This document shows positions 36,494 to 46,877 of a stretch of DNA of 64,000 bases, one piece after another. This DNA comes from Lasioglossum baleicum (lineage: Eukaryota; Arthropoda; Insecta; Hymenoptera; Halictidae): NCBI RefSeq assembly GCF_051020765.1, contig NW_027469372.1, positions 62,001 through 126,000 of the forward strand. The letters are read 5' to 3'. The notes beneath the pieces were generated by a model. It was given only the letters and a program-made list of their open reading frames with translations. It was not told where the DNA came from and did no database searches. Positions within the stretch are counted from its first letter, which is position 1, and every line of letters begins with the position of its first letter. The position numbers and the translations under genes are program-made.

Positions 36494-39400
36494 CCTCCCC
36501 CCTTAGAGAAGAGATTTCACGCAGTGGAATCTCTGCCTCTGGGTGGCGGTAGACAGGATGCACTGAAATGTCATCCCTGTCTCGCAACGCTGGGTCAAGG
36601 GAATCGCAAATTAACGTTCGTTTCGTCAAGGGAGGACGGGTTCGGAATTCTCCGACACTGGCACTATCACTATCTTTGTCCTCGATGGCCGCTGAAGTCT
36701 TGTTGTCCCTCTGCTTCATGAATATAAAGAACCGGGTCAGTGAACTCCAGATGGCGACAACGAGATGCAGGCTCCAGCCGTATAGTGAGTGTAATGCGAT
36801 GCCGTTAACGATCGTACTGATGATTGTTTTGATCGTGCGGATCGCTACATACACTCCGATTATTCCAGCACTTATTGATCCGAATGTAGTGAATCCGGAC
36901 CATAATTTCTGTGCTGTAGACTCCGCTATCTGCTGTAGGGAGTTTTCATCGAGCAGGTTGAACATGTTGATGTTTCCTGCTGCAAACTGTCTTCCCGTCG
37001 CACCCTGTGCGATTGAATTTATGACTGCTACCTTCTCTACAGGAAACATTATATGATCCTGTAGTTTGTCCAGGTCGTCTTGTGAATAAATGCCTCCCGT
37101 TGCCAAGTTCTTCGGATCTATGTATTTCCAGGTTGACTTGGCGAGGGGGTGTAGCTCCGAAGGAGTGATGGCCTCCATCAATGACGGTGTTAGGCGATAC
37201 CATGTTCCGTGCAGTCTATAATATGGGGGAAGTAGCTCATTGCATGGCTTTTCTGTCCCCGTATTTGAAATGATGTGGTCCCTTGGCTTCAGGAATTTTG
37301 ATGTGTTCCGATACGTGATGGGTAGCTCATCATAACACCGTTCGGTTTTCCTCACTTGGACCGTGACTGGTATGCACTTTATTATGTGCACTACCTCTCC
37401 TGCTGGAACTGCGATAAATCCGACATCCTTCATGATGGCAGTGGCAACTTCTTCGGGTGCTGAATGTAATAATGTGAGGGCGTTCTGGAGAATCTGACGC
37501 TCTAGCTCACACTTCTGACGGATTACATCTTTGTAGAGTTGAGAAAATTGTTTCCGGAGGTGCTTCTCCACGTAAACAAATTTGCTGTTGACATACGTGA
37601 AGATGTCCAGATTGTTGACCAAGGTGTGTGTTTTCTCCTTGAATTTTCCTGAACTTCCAACTTCCAGAATGAACAGCTTGGGGTGTTCCGTTCGGATTAT
37701 GACATATCCGCAAACTGACGATCTGCCTGTCTCCGTGAGTGCAAAAGTCGTGTCCTGCGATGCTACGGTATACAGGGTTGGAGAAGGATTCACCTTGGAG
37801 GATAGTTTAGTGGCTATCCCTTCGTACAAGACATCATAATTATTGAATTTGCACGAGTCCGTCGGCGTGGTTTCCCAGAACGTATGGCCATCTTGTGCGT
37901 CTAAGCAGCTTCCTTTTTGAAGGGGGCAGGTTTGCCCAGTTTGTAGATGAATCTGTCCGGTTGACAATCTGATTGGAGCGATGTAGTCGCGGATCGTGAT
38001 TCGGACTAAAGCTTGTACCACGACATCGGTCCAAGTCCCAAACGGATCACTATACGTGGTTCCAGCGCAGCTACCATCGTTCTGAATAACTCCTGCTAAC
38101 GTGAGGCCGTGAGAGGAGGTCGAGTTCGGTTGAATACCTGTGATCTGGGCGGCTGGGGTGATGAATATTGTCCCCGTCGTGTGTAGGCTCGAACAGGTTT
38201 CGCTGGAGATCGGTAATATATAGTCTTGTCGACCATTGGATACTACCGAATTATGTGAATGCATGCCACAATAGTATATGGTTCTGTCTATTCCGATATG
38301 GCATTGCAAGACACGAGCTTGCGAGAATTCAGCTAGCTGCAGGAGCTGAATTCTTTCTAAATTTTCAGCTGGTGCGATGTCTTCTGGCTCGCAGTTAAGA
38401 GTGTCAATAGTTGAATACGTGGTAATATTCAAGGTCGAACCTCCACAGTCATATCCAATGAGTGTTGAGGCTTGCGTGGCAATAGAGAGCAAGATAGCTG
38501 CTTGTATCGGCTGCATGGTTGCTGTTATAGCGTTGTCGAGAGACTGATGATCTTCAGGGGTGACGGTTTCTCCTTGAAGATCTCGTTGCGTCGCAGGGAT
38601 ATCGTCTTCCTGCTGTGGAGTGGGGTGATGCTGACCAGAGGTTTTAAATTTCGCTCTTGGGTCGCTGCGATAGTTTATCGTTGGCGTAACGATATTGGAG
38701 ACTCTGTTAACGCTAGGAAGATTGAATTCGTTTCGCAAAATACATAACGAAAGCTTATAATCAGACTTAGTTGTCTCGGGCGAGTATAATGTATCGGCTT
38801 TATTTCTTTTTCTTGCTGACGCGAATCTCGCGGAATTGTATTTGCCAGACGCATGGACTTTGTTTTCGGTCGCACGGATACCTGATCGTTGAAGCTGCAA
38901 GAGGTCTTGTTCCGGCGAGGATTTGAAGATAGGAGTTTGTGGCAAAACATAAACTCCTTTTGATTTAACTTTAGGAATAGAAATGTTTTCTAAATTGTTC
39001 TCATATGAACATTCTAAAAGTTCATCTGAGGCGAAGGCGCTGATGTTTCTTTCCACACAGGACTTTGAATATAAATCGTCGGGATGGTTACCGGAATTCT
39101 TTAAAGTATCGGGATGGCTACCGGAATCGTCGGGATGGTTACCGGAATTATTTAAAGAATCGGGATGGCTACCGGAATCGTCGGGATGGTTACCGGAATT
39201 ATTTAAAGAATCGGGATGGCTACCGGAATCGTCGGAATGGTTACCGGAATTATCTAAAGAATCGGGATGGCTACCGGAATCGTCGGAATGGTTACCGGAA
39301 TTAATAGAAGACGCGAGTTGATCGTTAACGATCGTCTCGTGCGCGCGGCACGCACGAGCATTGAATAAGTCCGAATTGACTTCGGCTTGAATATTCGAAA

Positions 39401-40184
39401 AGGGAACCTCGATCTCTTCCACCTCCAACGTAGGCAGGGAGAAGGACGCCACTTCGGACGATGCGTTAAAGCATCGCAGGTATGCCTTTCCGTTACGGTT
39501 GGTGACTAAACAATCACCTAAGAACACATCGGGTTTTACATCTACTTTTCGCACATACCCTTCGCTTGGGCCCTTTACGTTGACGGCTATGCAGGCGGCG
39601 GTACGGCTTTCGATGGAATATTCCCGAGGATTCGAAAAGGGAATACGTAGGTTTTTATACTCTACGCATTCCTTCGCAAATGATATCTCTGCTCCCTCTC
39701 TGAAGAAGGGGGAGCCTAAGATACCATCTATATTAATTGGAAAACTGTCAGGCAGAACGTGTAGCGTGACTTTAATGGAATCTGCTAGCTCCGCATTGAT
39801 ATAACCGAGGGTCGCAATTTCTCCTTCTGTCACGCCATGGACGTGTATGACGCTGTCAGTTTTTAGATGAACGTCAGATTTGATACCAGACGCTCGGATT
39901 AAGTTGACCTCGGACCCGGTGTCCAAGAGGAACTCACACTCTTTTGAGAAGAGTGACGATCTTGCTTTTATTCGAGGGATAGGGGAGTCCGGCGCGAGAT
40001 TTATTGCCGAGACTAATTTCGCGGATGGTCGTTCATTCTGCTGACCGTCCGGGTTATCTCTCCTATCTACTCGAATTTCATCTACTGCTGGTCGTCGCTG
40101 ATGACGGCCAGCTGTGTTGCCTTTTGGCGATTCTCTTGGGATGCCTCCCGTCCTTTGGTCGCGTTTGTCGGGAGGCTTGATTCG
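36489..40184 (-). CDS. pro-env: Protease-linker-Env polyprotein (A4)
   Basis: Open on the minus strand from the slip site to TGA at 36489-36491; 1145 codons from the protease motif at 39926. Four full 17-aa repeats with the same DNSGNHSDDS and NISAF variants as A1; the C-terminal tail has the NKTSAAIEDKDSDS variant shared with A2. All domains seen in A3 are present and unbroken. Confidence 0.87.
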   Translation of the reverse strand, partial: RIKPPDKRDQRTGGIPRESPKGNTAGRHQRRPAVDEIRVDRRDNPDGQQNERPSAKLVSAINLAPDSPIPRIKARSSLFSKECEFLLDTGSEVNLIRASGIKSDVHLKTDSVIHVHGVTEGEIATLGYINAELADSIKVTLHVLPDSFPINIDGILGSPFFREGAEISFAKECVEYKNLRIPFSNPREYSIESRTAACIAVNVKGPSEGYVRKVDVKPDVFLGDCLVTNRNGKAYLRCFNASSEVASFSLPTLEVEEIEVPFSNIQAEVNSDLFNARACRAHETIVNDQLASSINSGNHSDDSGSHPDSLDNSGNHSDDSGSHPDSLNNSGNHPDDSGSHPDSLNNSGNHPDDSGSHPDTLKNSGNHPDDLYSKSCVERNISAFASDELLECSYENNLENISIPKVKSKGVYVLPQTPIFKSSPEQDLLQLQRSGIRATENKVHASGKYNSARFASARKRNKADTLYSPETTKSDYKLSLCILRNEFNLPSVNRVSNIVTPTINYRSDPRAKFKTSGQHHPTPQQEDDIPATQRDLQGETVTPEDHQSLDNAITATMQPIQAAILLSIATQASTLIGYDCGGSTLNITTYSTIDTLNCEPEDIAPAENLERIQLLQLAEFSQARVLQCHIGIDRTIYYCGMHSHNSVVSNGRQDYILPISSETCSSLHTTGTIFITPAAQITGIQPNSTSSHGLTLAGVIQNDGSCAGTTYSDPFGTWTDVVVQALVRITIRDYIAPIRLSTGQIHLQTGQTCPLQKGSCLDAQDGHTFWETTPTDSCKFNNYDVLYEGIATKLSSKVNPSPTLYTVASQDTTFALTETGRSSVCGYVIIRTEHPKLFILEVGSSGKFKEKTHTLVNNLDIFTYVNSKFVYVEKHLRKQFSQLYKDVIRQKCELERQILQNALTLLHSAPEEVATAIMKDVGFIAVPAGEVVHIIKCIPVTVQVRKTERCYDELPITYRNTSKFLKPRDHIISNTGTEKPCNELLPPYYRLHGTWYRLTPSLMEAITPSELHPLAKSTWKYIDPKNLATGGIYSQDDLDKLQDHIMFPVEKVAVINSIAQGATGRQFAAGNINMFNLLDENSLQQIAESTAQKLWSGFTTFGSISAGIIGVYVAIRTIKTIISTIVNGIALHSLYGWSLHLVVAIWSSLTRFFIFMKQRDNKTSAAIEDKDSDSASVGEFRTRPPLTKRTLICDSLDPALRDRDDISVHPVYRHPEAEIPLREISSLRGEV

Positions 40185-41389
40185 TTTCCCGACTCATTTC
40201 TACTGTAATATTCGCGGCGGCGACATTCGTGTATGTCATGTCCCGTGCGCTTACAATATTTACAATACTTTTGATTCTCCGTAGGAAAGCGATCGCGACC
40301 TGGGGACTGGGAAGCGCGATCTTCGCGTTTATACGTTTCGCGCTGATTTGATTGCGACGGTTCGTGACGTCGCGGAGGAGGAGAGCGATACGCGTCTCTG
40401 TTATCGGGTTTCCTGTCTCGCCAGGATTCACGAGGTGAAAAGGAAGGTCGTTGATCTTTCCTTTCCGAAGATCTGTTGCGCTGCTCTGGCGCATTCCTAT
40501 CATAATAAGAGTTGCTTGATCGCTCTGGTGTGCGATTACGAGAGTCGGAGAATGCAACGCGGCGTCCGTCGTCGCGATAACGAACACGGTCAAGCTCGTA
40601 CTGTTTGTACGCGGTTACTGCTTCATCGAATATTTTCTGTAATTCGAGTGACGCACAGAGCCTGACCTCGGCTCGAAGCGCTGGGATAAGACCACGCATG
40701 AAACAATCAATTGTGAATTTATCAATCTCGTCTAGATTGGGGACCCCGCGGCCTGAATCTATGATCGCCGTTCTAAGGTCCTTTACTCGCGTAATATAAT
40801 TCAACACGTGCTCGGACTGTCCCTGGTGTATCGAAGCTAATTCTCCGCGATACTGATCGATGAATTTATATGGGCCTAGTACATCTTTCAGGCGGTTGCA
40901 CAATTCAGAGATTGTGTTAATATTTACGTCTTCAATCGCGGCGTATGCCTGTCCTCTAAGCTTATTGCATACTAATCTAGTAAGGGTACGCTCAGCTGTG
41001 GCTGGAACAGCTTCCAAGGCTCGCTTGCACGCGCGAACGAATTGTAGCACGGTTATGGAGGTGCCGTCAAAGGTAGGCACAAGTTCAACCGCTTGTTTAA
41101 CGGTGAAATTCGAAGAATCGTGCATTATGGGTTCGCGGGGCGCAACGACTGGGCTAGCTGGAATTGATTGAGAATCTCTGGCCGATCGGATTTCTGCTAT
41201 CTCGCGGCGTATATCCTCGTACGTTACTCTTTGCTCACGCGTTTCTGTTTCGTATTGCAATTTGAGTTGAGTCAACGCGGCGGTTTGATTAATGAGAGCT
41301 GCTTCTCTACGAGCTAAATCTTTCTGGAATTCAATTAATTCCTCTTCCGTAGGAGGAACCTTCTTTCTAGCCTCGCTACGCGTTTCCAT
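40082..41389 (-). CDS. gag: Gag polyprotein (A4), 435 aa
   Basis: Full-length minus-strand copy of A Gag with a few substitutions from A3 (for example RESRK to TENQK just before the knuckle). The CCHC knuckle is intact. Slip heptamer at 40184-40190 and stem arms at 40143-40150 and 40169-40176 (minus strand). Confidence 0.88.
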   Translation of the reverse strand: METRSEARKKVPPTEEELIEFQKDLARREAALINQTAALTQLKLQYETETREQRVTYEDIRREIAEIRSARDSQSIPASPVVAPREPIMHDSSNFTVKQAVELVPTFDGTSITVLQFVRACKRALEAVPATAERTLTRLVCNKLRGQAYAAIEDVNINTISELCNRLKDVLGPYKFIDQYRGELASIHQGQSEHVLNYITRVKDLRTAIIDSGRGVPNLDEIDKFTIDCFMRGLIPALRAEVRLCASLELQKIFDEAVTAYKQYELDRVRYRDDGRRVAFSDSRNRTPERSSNSYYDRNAPEQRNRSSERKDQRPSFSPRESWRDRKPDNRDAYRSPPPRRHEPSQSNQRETYKREDRASQSPGRDRFPTENQKYCKYCKRTGHDIHECRRREYYSRNESGNESSLPTNATKGREASQENRQKATQLAVISDDQQ

Positions 41390-41745
41390 GATTGCGTCGC
41401 TTGAAAATTTCTAAGTATGAAATTCGCGAAAAATAATCCGACTATATAACGTGGGCGAAGGGGCGTTTTCTAAACCGCCCGTCGCACTTTAACGTTCACT
41501 AAAACTCTCGATGAATTTGTACTGAGTACGAACATCGCGAAAAATAATTTGAGTATGTAACGTGGGCGAAAGGGCATTTCCTTCACTGCCCGTCGCACTT
41601 TTAACTGACACTATGCTTTCACGGACTCTAAGTCTACTGCGTTAAATTGTCAAACAATGATGGAACGCGCAGGGGTTCGCGTGCTAACACTGATTCTATT
41701 TTTATTCCTCGATGCCGTGCTTCTAACATCGGTGACCAACGACTG

Positions 41746-41871
41746 TCCTACCGACTGCGCCAAATTTGTCACAACAAATTTTGGCAGAGGTAGGACACAT
41801 GACGTATCCTACAAAAGTGTTGACGGTGTCTCTAACATCGGTGACCAACGAGTGTCCTACCGACTGCGCCA
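41746..41871 (-). other. Double primer-binding site of A4
   Basis: Two minus-strand TGGCGCAGTCGGTAGGA sequences, at 41855-41871 (next to the LTR) and 41746-41762. The reverse-complement arm to the second lies between them, as in A2. Confidence 0.7.
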
Positions 41872-41875
41872 AATT

Positions 41876-43672
41876 TGTCACGTCCTGGCGGGGCTATAAA
41901 AGCAAGAGAAGAGAATACCGCGGCCCGGCTACTCTACTCTTCCACTGACTGACATTTAATAAAAGTGTTGGTCTTTTTATCAACAGACTAGGACCCGATG
42001 CCGACACCTGCATGCAGTCTTACACAGATGAATGATGCACGCGACCCTGAAACATACGCGGTAATATGTTCCACTTACTTTTACGCTTCGCTTGTTTGTC
42101 GATTGACACGAGAAATGAATTCGCAACGGATGAACAGCTACGGTTGCGCTGATGGCCTTGAATACGGTCCGCTCTGCTTGACAGGCGTTGATCCAAATGG
42201 CTGGAAACGACCTTCAAGAATTGACGACTGCGCCAAACTCTGTCACGTCAATATTTGACAGGAACGACCTCCAATGATTGACAGCTGGCTGCTACGGTAT
42301 TGTAGACGGATGCGCTCGTTGAGGAAACGGGCGTGGACGCTGTACGATACCGTGAATCTAACTCACGAATATCGTCCGCGTGATTGACGATATTTTAACT
42401 AGCGAAAACGGACGTGGACGCTGTACGATCCCGTGAATTTATCTCGCGAATATCGTCCGCGTGGTTGACGATATTTTGATTCGAGAAAACGGACGTGGAT
42501 GCTGCGGAGCTTGCTATGCGAGCAAGTCTATCACTATCACGCACGTACGCGAACACGTAACAGGAAATTGAATAAGGAATACTATTCGCGAACTTTCCAG
42601 TGAGAACTCTATCTCTAACTAACAACGTGTCACTTCAAACTACGAAGTTAGGAGCAAGGAAATAATAATTGGGATTTAGATTGACTCTGGTAAAACAAAG
42701 TATATTAATAACGTAAAAGAATACAAAGGTAAAGATGCTTATTATTAACGAAATCGAAATACGTACTAAGTACGAAATATGAAACGCAATAAAAATGTTT
42801 AATTGAATAAACGAAGTAATATTTGAATTAAACGAATAAGAATACGATATTACTGAATGGTATTAGGGACTGTGTCTAAACAGTATGGATTTGGGAAGAT
42901 TGTGTCTAAACAATCTGGATTTGGAAAGACTATGTCTAAATAGTCTGGACTTGGAAGATTGACGAAAACTCGACTGACCCACTCGGGTCCCCGGAGAGGA
43001 CAGAGGAGAATCGAACGTTCGTCGACGAATAACGTTCGTCCGAAAAATGCTGACTTCGCAAAAGGGGACCGTGTCCTCTTTGTGCCGGTCTTCGTCGTAA
43101 ACAGCGCGATGGCCGCCGCACTAGTGTCAGCAGTTTTCGTTCCCAGTGGTGCAGGACTCGAAAATTAAGTGGTAACCATTGGCGTACCTATTTATTTATT
43201 TAAATAAATTGGGACTTAGAATATTTTCGAGCGCTTGCTCTTGCAAGGCGTTTCGATGTAAATTTATATGTCATATGATTAGTTGACATCATTTGTCGAC
43301 CGATCATATGTTTGAAAATATTCTAAGTACTTTTGAAAATTACCAAAAATCGAAATTTTGGTAAAGTCTAAACAAACGCGAATTGAGAACCTAACCTACA
43401 AATTTTTAGGTTAGTTTCATGATTTTCGCTCACGAGTCCAATGATATTTCAATCTTCGAGTTTGGGCCATTTTTGGCTATTTTAGGATTTTGACAGATTT
43501 TGGATTTTAGGTTATGTTGGTGGATTTCGATCAGATGTACGTGGTGTTTAGGATTCATTGTTATGAAGGATTTTTAGGAGTTTTGGAATCTTTAAAGGGG
43601 AACGCTCGCTCTTATGTATCTAATTTTACATGTAGTCTTAAAGCTAACGTCGGAGGTGCGACCGACGTCACA
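41876..43672 (-). repeat. 5' LTR of A4 (1797 bp)
   Basis: Complete reversed LTR A. Near its PBS end the plus strand carries GGGGCTATAAAAGC (TATA at 41895-41902), i.e. a TATA-like box facing backwards through the LTR; downstream of it an antisense 86-codon ORF starts at 41998. A1, A2 and A3 have TATAAGAG at this point. Confidence 0.88.
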
Positions 43673-43689
43673 CCCGCCAGGACGTGACA
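43673..43689 (+). repeat. Last bases of LTR A after A4
   Basis: CCCG target duplicate plus CCAGGACGTGACA, which completes the LTR begun at 34098. Directly followed by a 5'-truncated LTR B instead of an A internal region. Confidence 0.8.
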
Positions 43690-45405
43690 ATTGCATCACT
43701 CTGGAAGCATCTAGAAGCTTCTAGAAACGTCGAGAAGTCCAAAGACTGCTGCATCAGCAGTCCCACGCTCGTAGAGGGCAATAGGACAGCCACGAGACTG
43801 CAGCGTCAGCAGAAATGCACGTGCAGTCCCCGGGAGCAAAGACGCTGCTGCGTCAGCAGTTCTCCCACTCCGACGACTGAAGAACAAAGAGACTGCAGCG
43901 TCAGCTATCCCCACTCCGACCGAAGGAGGCAAGGCAGAGCGAACGCTTGCATCAGTCCGCCTTCAGCCAGCGACTCGCACAGACGTGCCTACCTGGCCTC
44001 AGAGTCAGTCCGGCTTCAAGAGCAGACGTGTTCAGTCTAGCTCCGCGATAGTGAAGTGTGTCGATCCTTCACTCCTAATTCCAATTCCAATTCCAACTCT
44101 AACTCAACTCAACTCAAGTCCTAATTCTCATACATTAATCCTACAACATATTACTATATCCATTATTCATTAATCCAATTACTACTCCAATTATAATACT
44201 ACTTACATATTGTATATCAGTGTACTTACCAGTTCTTATTTAATATATCGTTGTTATACCAGTGCTTCGATCTTGTTATTCTTGTGTTAGTTCAACACCA
44301 TCTTCCAATTCAGTTCTTGCATCGAATATATTAAACTCGTGACATATCCGGACTTGGTCTAAAGTGCGCAGTGGAAACGCTGAGCCGCCAATAAGGAATT
44401 TGAAGCGAGTCATAGAGAAGTTCTCGTGCCACGTCTAGAATTGGTCTAAAGTGCGCAGTGGAAACGCTGAGCCGCCACTATAGACGTGAAGCGAGTTAAC
44501 TACCAAAAAGGTTAATAACAAGTGGAAGTTCATTTTCATTATATTATTAATATTCCATCATTACTATTCCTTACCCATGCGACGCCCACGTCGAGCGGGA
44601 CGCAAGTATCAACTTGCTAAATTGAGACGCGCGTTGAGAAATAAAGCGGTGCTCGATCAAATCATTGCCACTACCGAGTGGACAGAACTTCTGGGAACCA
44701 CCGAGCACATTCCGTGTGACGCGTCCGATTACGTTTCTGTATACGGTTGCCCTTGCAACCCTCCTAAAGAGGTCAACCACGCGGACCTCTCGCGAGCTCC
44801 GACGCCAGTTCTACATCCGGTCGATTGTCCAGAGGTGATCGACATAGCCGACGACGACGACAGCCGAGACACGATCATCGTTCCCAGGGTCCGTTGCCGA
44901 ATCATCCGTGACGTTCCTCTGCCAGCTCATCAACGTGTCGTCTTGCGGCCAGCATCCAAGGCCACTAACGTCGTCCCGAACCGAGCAGCAGCAACTCTGC
45001 CAGATCTTCCCCACCTCGAGGACATCTGTATAGAAGATCCGATGTACGACACCTACTGTCAGTACCGCCAGTTCCTGCTGCAACAATATTATTAGGCGTT
45101 AATACAACATTGCGGTGAGTCGTATAATATCTTGTATAATTGTTGAATCCTGTAAACTCACCGTTCTCGTTGCATCCTCTCGCGCGCGATTCTTGTCGGG
45201 ACACTCCTTGTAACCGCGTCGGACGTTCTTTTCTTCACTGCATCCATAGCAATATCGGTTGTCCTAGTGCATATGACAGCCCGCGGCTGTCTCGGCACGA
45301 AAGACCACTCCTCATTTTAATCATAATATCTCAACCGTCCGTCTGTCACTGTTCTCTTTTCTCTCTCCTGGTACCTGTAACAAAAACACAGTGACGGACG
45401 TGACA
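43690..45405 (+). repeat. LTR B, 5'-truncated (5' LTR of B3)
   Basis: Lacks the first 231 bases found in B1's LTR. The breakpoint lies just before the heat-shock cluster (43703-43737) and joins the end of LTR A. Contains the intact LTR ORF, the 37-bp repeat and the GTGAGT donor-like site (45115-45120). Ends GACGTGACA next to the PBS. Confidence 0.87.
44577..45095 (+). CDS. LTR-encoded ORF, 172 aa, intact
   Basis: Sense-strand ORF lying wholly inside LTR B. The N-terminus is strongly basic (MRRPRRAGRKYQLAKLRRAL), like a nuclear-localisation or RNA-binding peptide. The middle has PEVIDIADDDD, a textbook SUMO-interacting-motif pattern of hydrophobic residues followed by acids, then DTIIVPRV; the C-terminus is Tyr/Gln-rich (YCQYRQFLLQQYY). 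I recognise no family. It is intact here and in the solo LTR B4 (with an in-frame 3-bp deletion), and is interrupted or frameshifted in the other copies. A donor-like GTGAGT lies 20 bases after the stop. Position in U5/leader would place it on the genomic RNA ahead of gag. It could be chance, but length and basic/SIM layout argue for a protein. Confidence 0.5.
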   Translation: MRRPRRAGRKYQLAKLRRALRNKAVLDQIIATTEWTELLGTTEHIPCDASDYVSVYGCPCNPPKEVNHADLSRAPTPVLHPVDCPEVIDIADDDDSRDTIIVPRVRCRIIRDVPLPAHQRVVLRPASKATNVVPNRAAATLPDLPHLEDICIEDPMYDTYCQYRQFLLQQYY

Positions 45406-45409
45406 AATT

Positions 45410-45426
45410 TGGCGCAGTCGGTAGGA
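45410..45426 (+). other. Primer-binding site of B3
   Basis: TGGCGCAGTCGGTAGGA five bases after the LTR end. Confidence 0.75.
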
Positions 45427-45518
45427 CATCGAAGTGGTCGCCGATATTTGCATTAATAAGCCCCGACGCGTGTCAGTACGAAGTTCACATTTCTTAAATC
45501 CCATTCATATCTTTCAAA

Positions 45519-46877
45519 ATGTCTCGCCCAATCACGCGATCTCAAAAGGATCTCCGAGCAGATCCTAACGCAGACCTTCCTCCAATGACCGAGGAAGAGC
45601 TACTCCTTTATGCGCAAGACCTCGCCCGTAGAGAGCAATATCTCAAAGAGGAAACTGATTTTATTGCCAAATTGCGTCTCAAATATGAAGAAGACGCACA
45701 AAACCAAAAGAATATGCTCGACGAAATACGAAAAGAGCTTCATAACATCCAAATCACGAGTCAAAGCCTACGTCAACAATCGCCTACACCAGGCCCTAGT
45801 AACGTCTCTAATATGCGGGAACCTTCACCGCCAGAGCCACGCGAAATCCCACAGTATGAACCTACTGGCAATTTCGCTCTAAAACAAGCCGCCGAGCTTG
45901 TCCCTAGATTCGACGGAACTTCGTCTTCCGTCCTACAATTCATACGTGCATGCAAACGCGCGCGTGACACCGTACCGGCCACTGCAGAGCGTGCCCTCAC
46001 GAAATTGCTCTGCAATAAACTCCACGATCGTGCTTATGCCGCTATAGAAGGCCAGCACATATTCACAATATCTGCACTATGCGAGAAATTACGAACAGTA
46101 CTGGGCCCATACAAATTCGTTGACCAGTACCGTGGCGATCTCGCGAGTGTACTCCAAGCTCCAAACGAGCACATCTTAGACTTCATCAATCGCGTTAAAG
46201 ACCTTCGAACCGCGATTCAAGATGCCACAGATATTGGCCTTGATTACGAAGAACTAGATCGCTTCGTAGTAGATTGTTTTCTACGAGGTCTCCTTCCCCA
46301 GCTGCGTGCCGAAGTGCTTCATTGCCCTTCGCGAAATCCTGCCACTGTTTTCGAAGCAGCCATCTCTGCTTACAGGCAGTATGAGTCAGACCAGACTCGT
46401 CGACGAGAACTGATCCGCGAAGAAAAACGAGTCAGCTTCTCTGATAACCGGCCGTATCGCCCGCGTTCCACGTACGAGTCCCCTCGTGACATTCCAGAGC
46501 GAACTCAAGAACGCCGCGATAACAGACCGGACTCGTCTCAGCAGTCCTCGAGAAACTCAAACCGGGACTCTTATCGCTCCCCGACGCCGCAACGGCGATG
46601 GGAAAATAATCCTCGCGACCAAAACACGTACCGCGATGGTCGCACAGATCGCCCCTCAAGCCCTAACAAATTTTGCAACTACTGCAAAGTCCCCGGGCAC
46701 GATATTCACGAGTGCCGTAAGCGCGCTTTTAATAATAATAGGAGGTCGGGAAACGAGTCCGGCCTCCCGACCGAAGCCAACCCCAGGCGGGAGGCCGCAT
46801 CATCAACTCAAACTACAGCCCGCACCCAAACAGCTATCCGGACGAACGACCAGTCCGACGATTCGTCTCAGCAGTAA
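45519..46877 (+). CDS. gag: Gag polyprotein (B3), 452 aa
   Basis: Same length and domain order as B1 Gag; differences are scattered substitutions. ATG in context AAAATGTC. CCHC knuckle at 386-399 intact. The stop TAA is crossed by the PR frame. Confidence 0.9.
   Translation: MSRPITRSQKDLRADPNADLPPMTEEELLLYAQDLARREQYLKEETDFIAKLRLKYEEDAQNQKNMLDEIRKELHNIQITSQSLRQQSPTPGPSNVSNMREPSPPEPREIPQYEPTGNFALKQAAELVPRFDGTSSSVLQFIRACKRARDTVPATAERALTKLLCNKLHDRAYAAIEGQHIFTISALCEKLRTVLGPYKFVDQYRGDLASVLQAPNEHILDFINRVKDLRTAIQDATDIGLDYEELDRFVVDCFLRGLLPQLRAEVLHCPSRNPATVFEAAISAYRQYESDQTRRRELIREEKRVSFSDNRPYRPRSTYESPRDIPERTQERRDNRPDSSQQSSRNSNRDSYRSPTPQRRWENNPRDQNTYRDGRTDRPSSPNKFCNYCKVPGHDIHECRKRAFNNNRRSGNESGLPTEANPRREAASSTQTTARTQTAIRTNDQSDDSSQQ
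46748..46796 (+). promoter_or_regulatory. Programmed -1 frameshift signal, B3
   Basis: GGGAAAC 46748-46754 in phase G GGA AAC; 6-nt spacer; perfect 9-bp stem 46761-46769 / 46788-46796. I checked the -1 frame codon by codon from here to the protease: no stop. Confidence 0.87.

Larger units (their letters stand above)
35281..43672 (-). mobile_element. A4: complete family A element, minus strand, TSD CCCG
   Basis: Reversed element with TSD CCCG at 35277-35280 and 43673-43676. The 5' LTR (41876-43672) is full length; the 3' LTR (35281-36493) lacks about 584 bp of its U5-side part. The double-PBS leader, gag, frameshift signal and PR-Env are intact. The equivalent site in the other duplicated LTR (near 7540) is empty, so A4 inserted after the 27.7-kb duplication. 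Confidence 0.9.
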
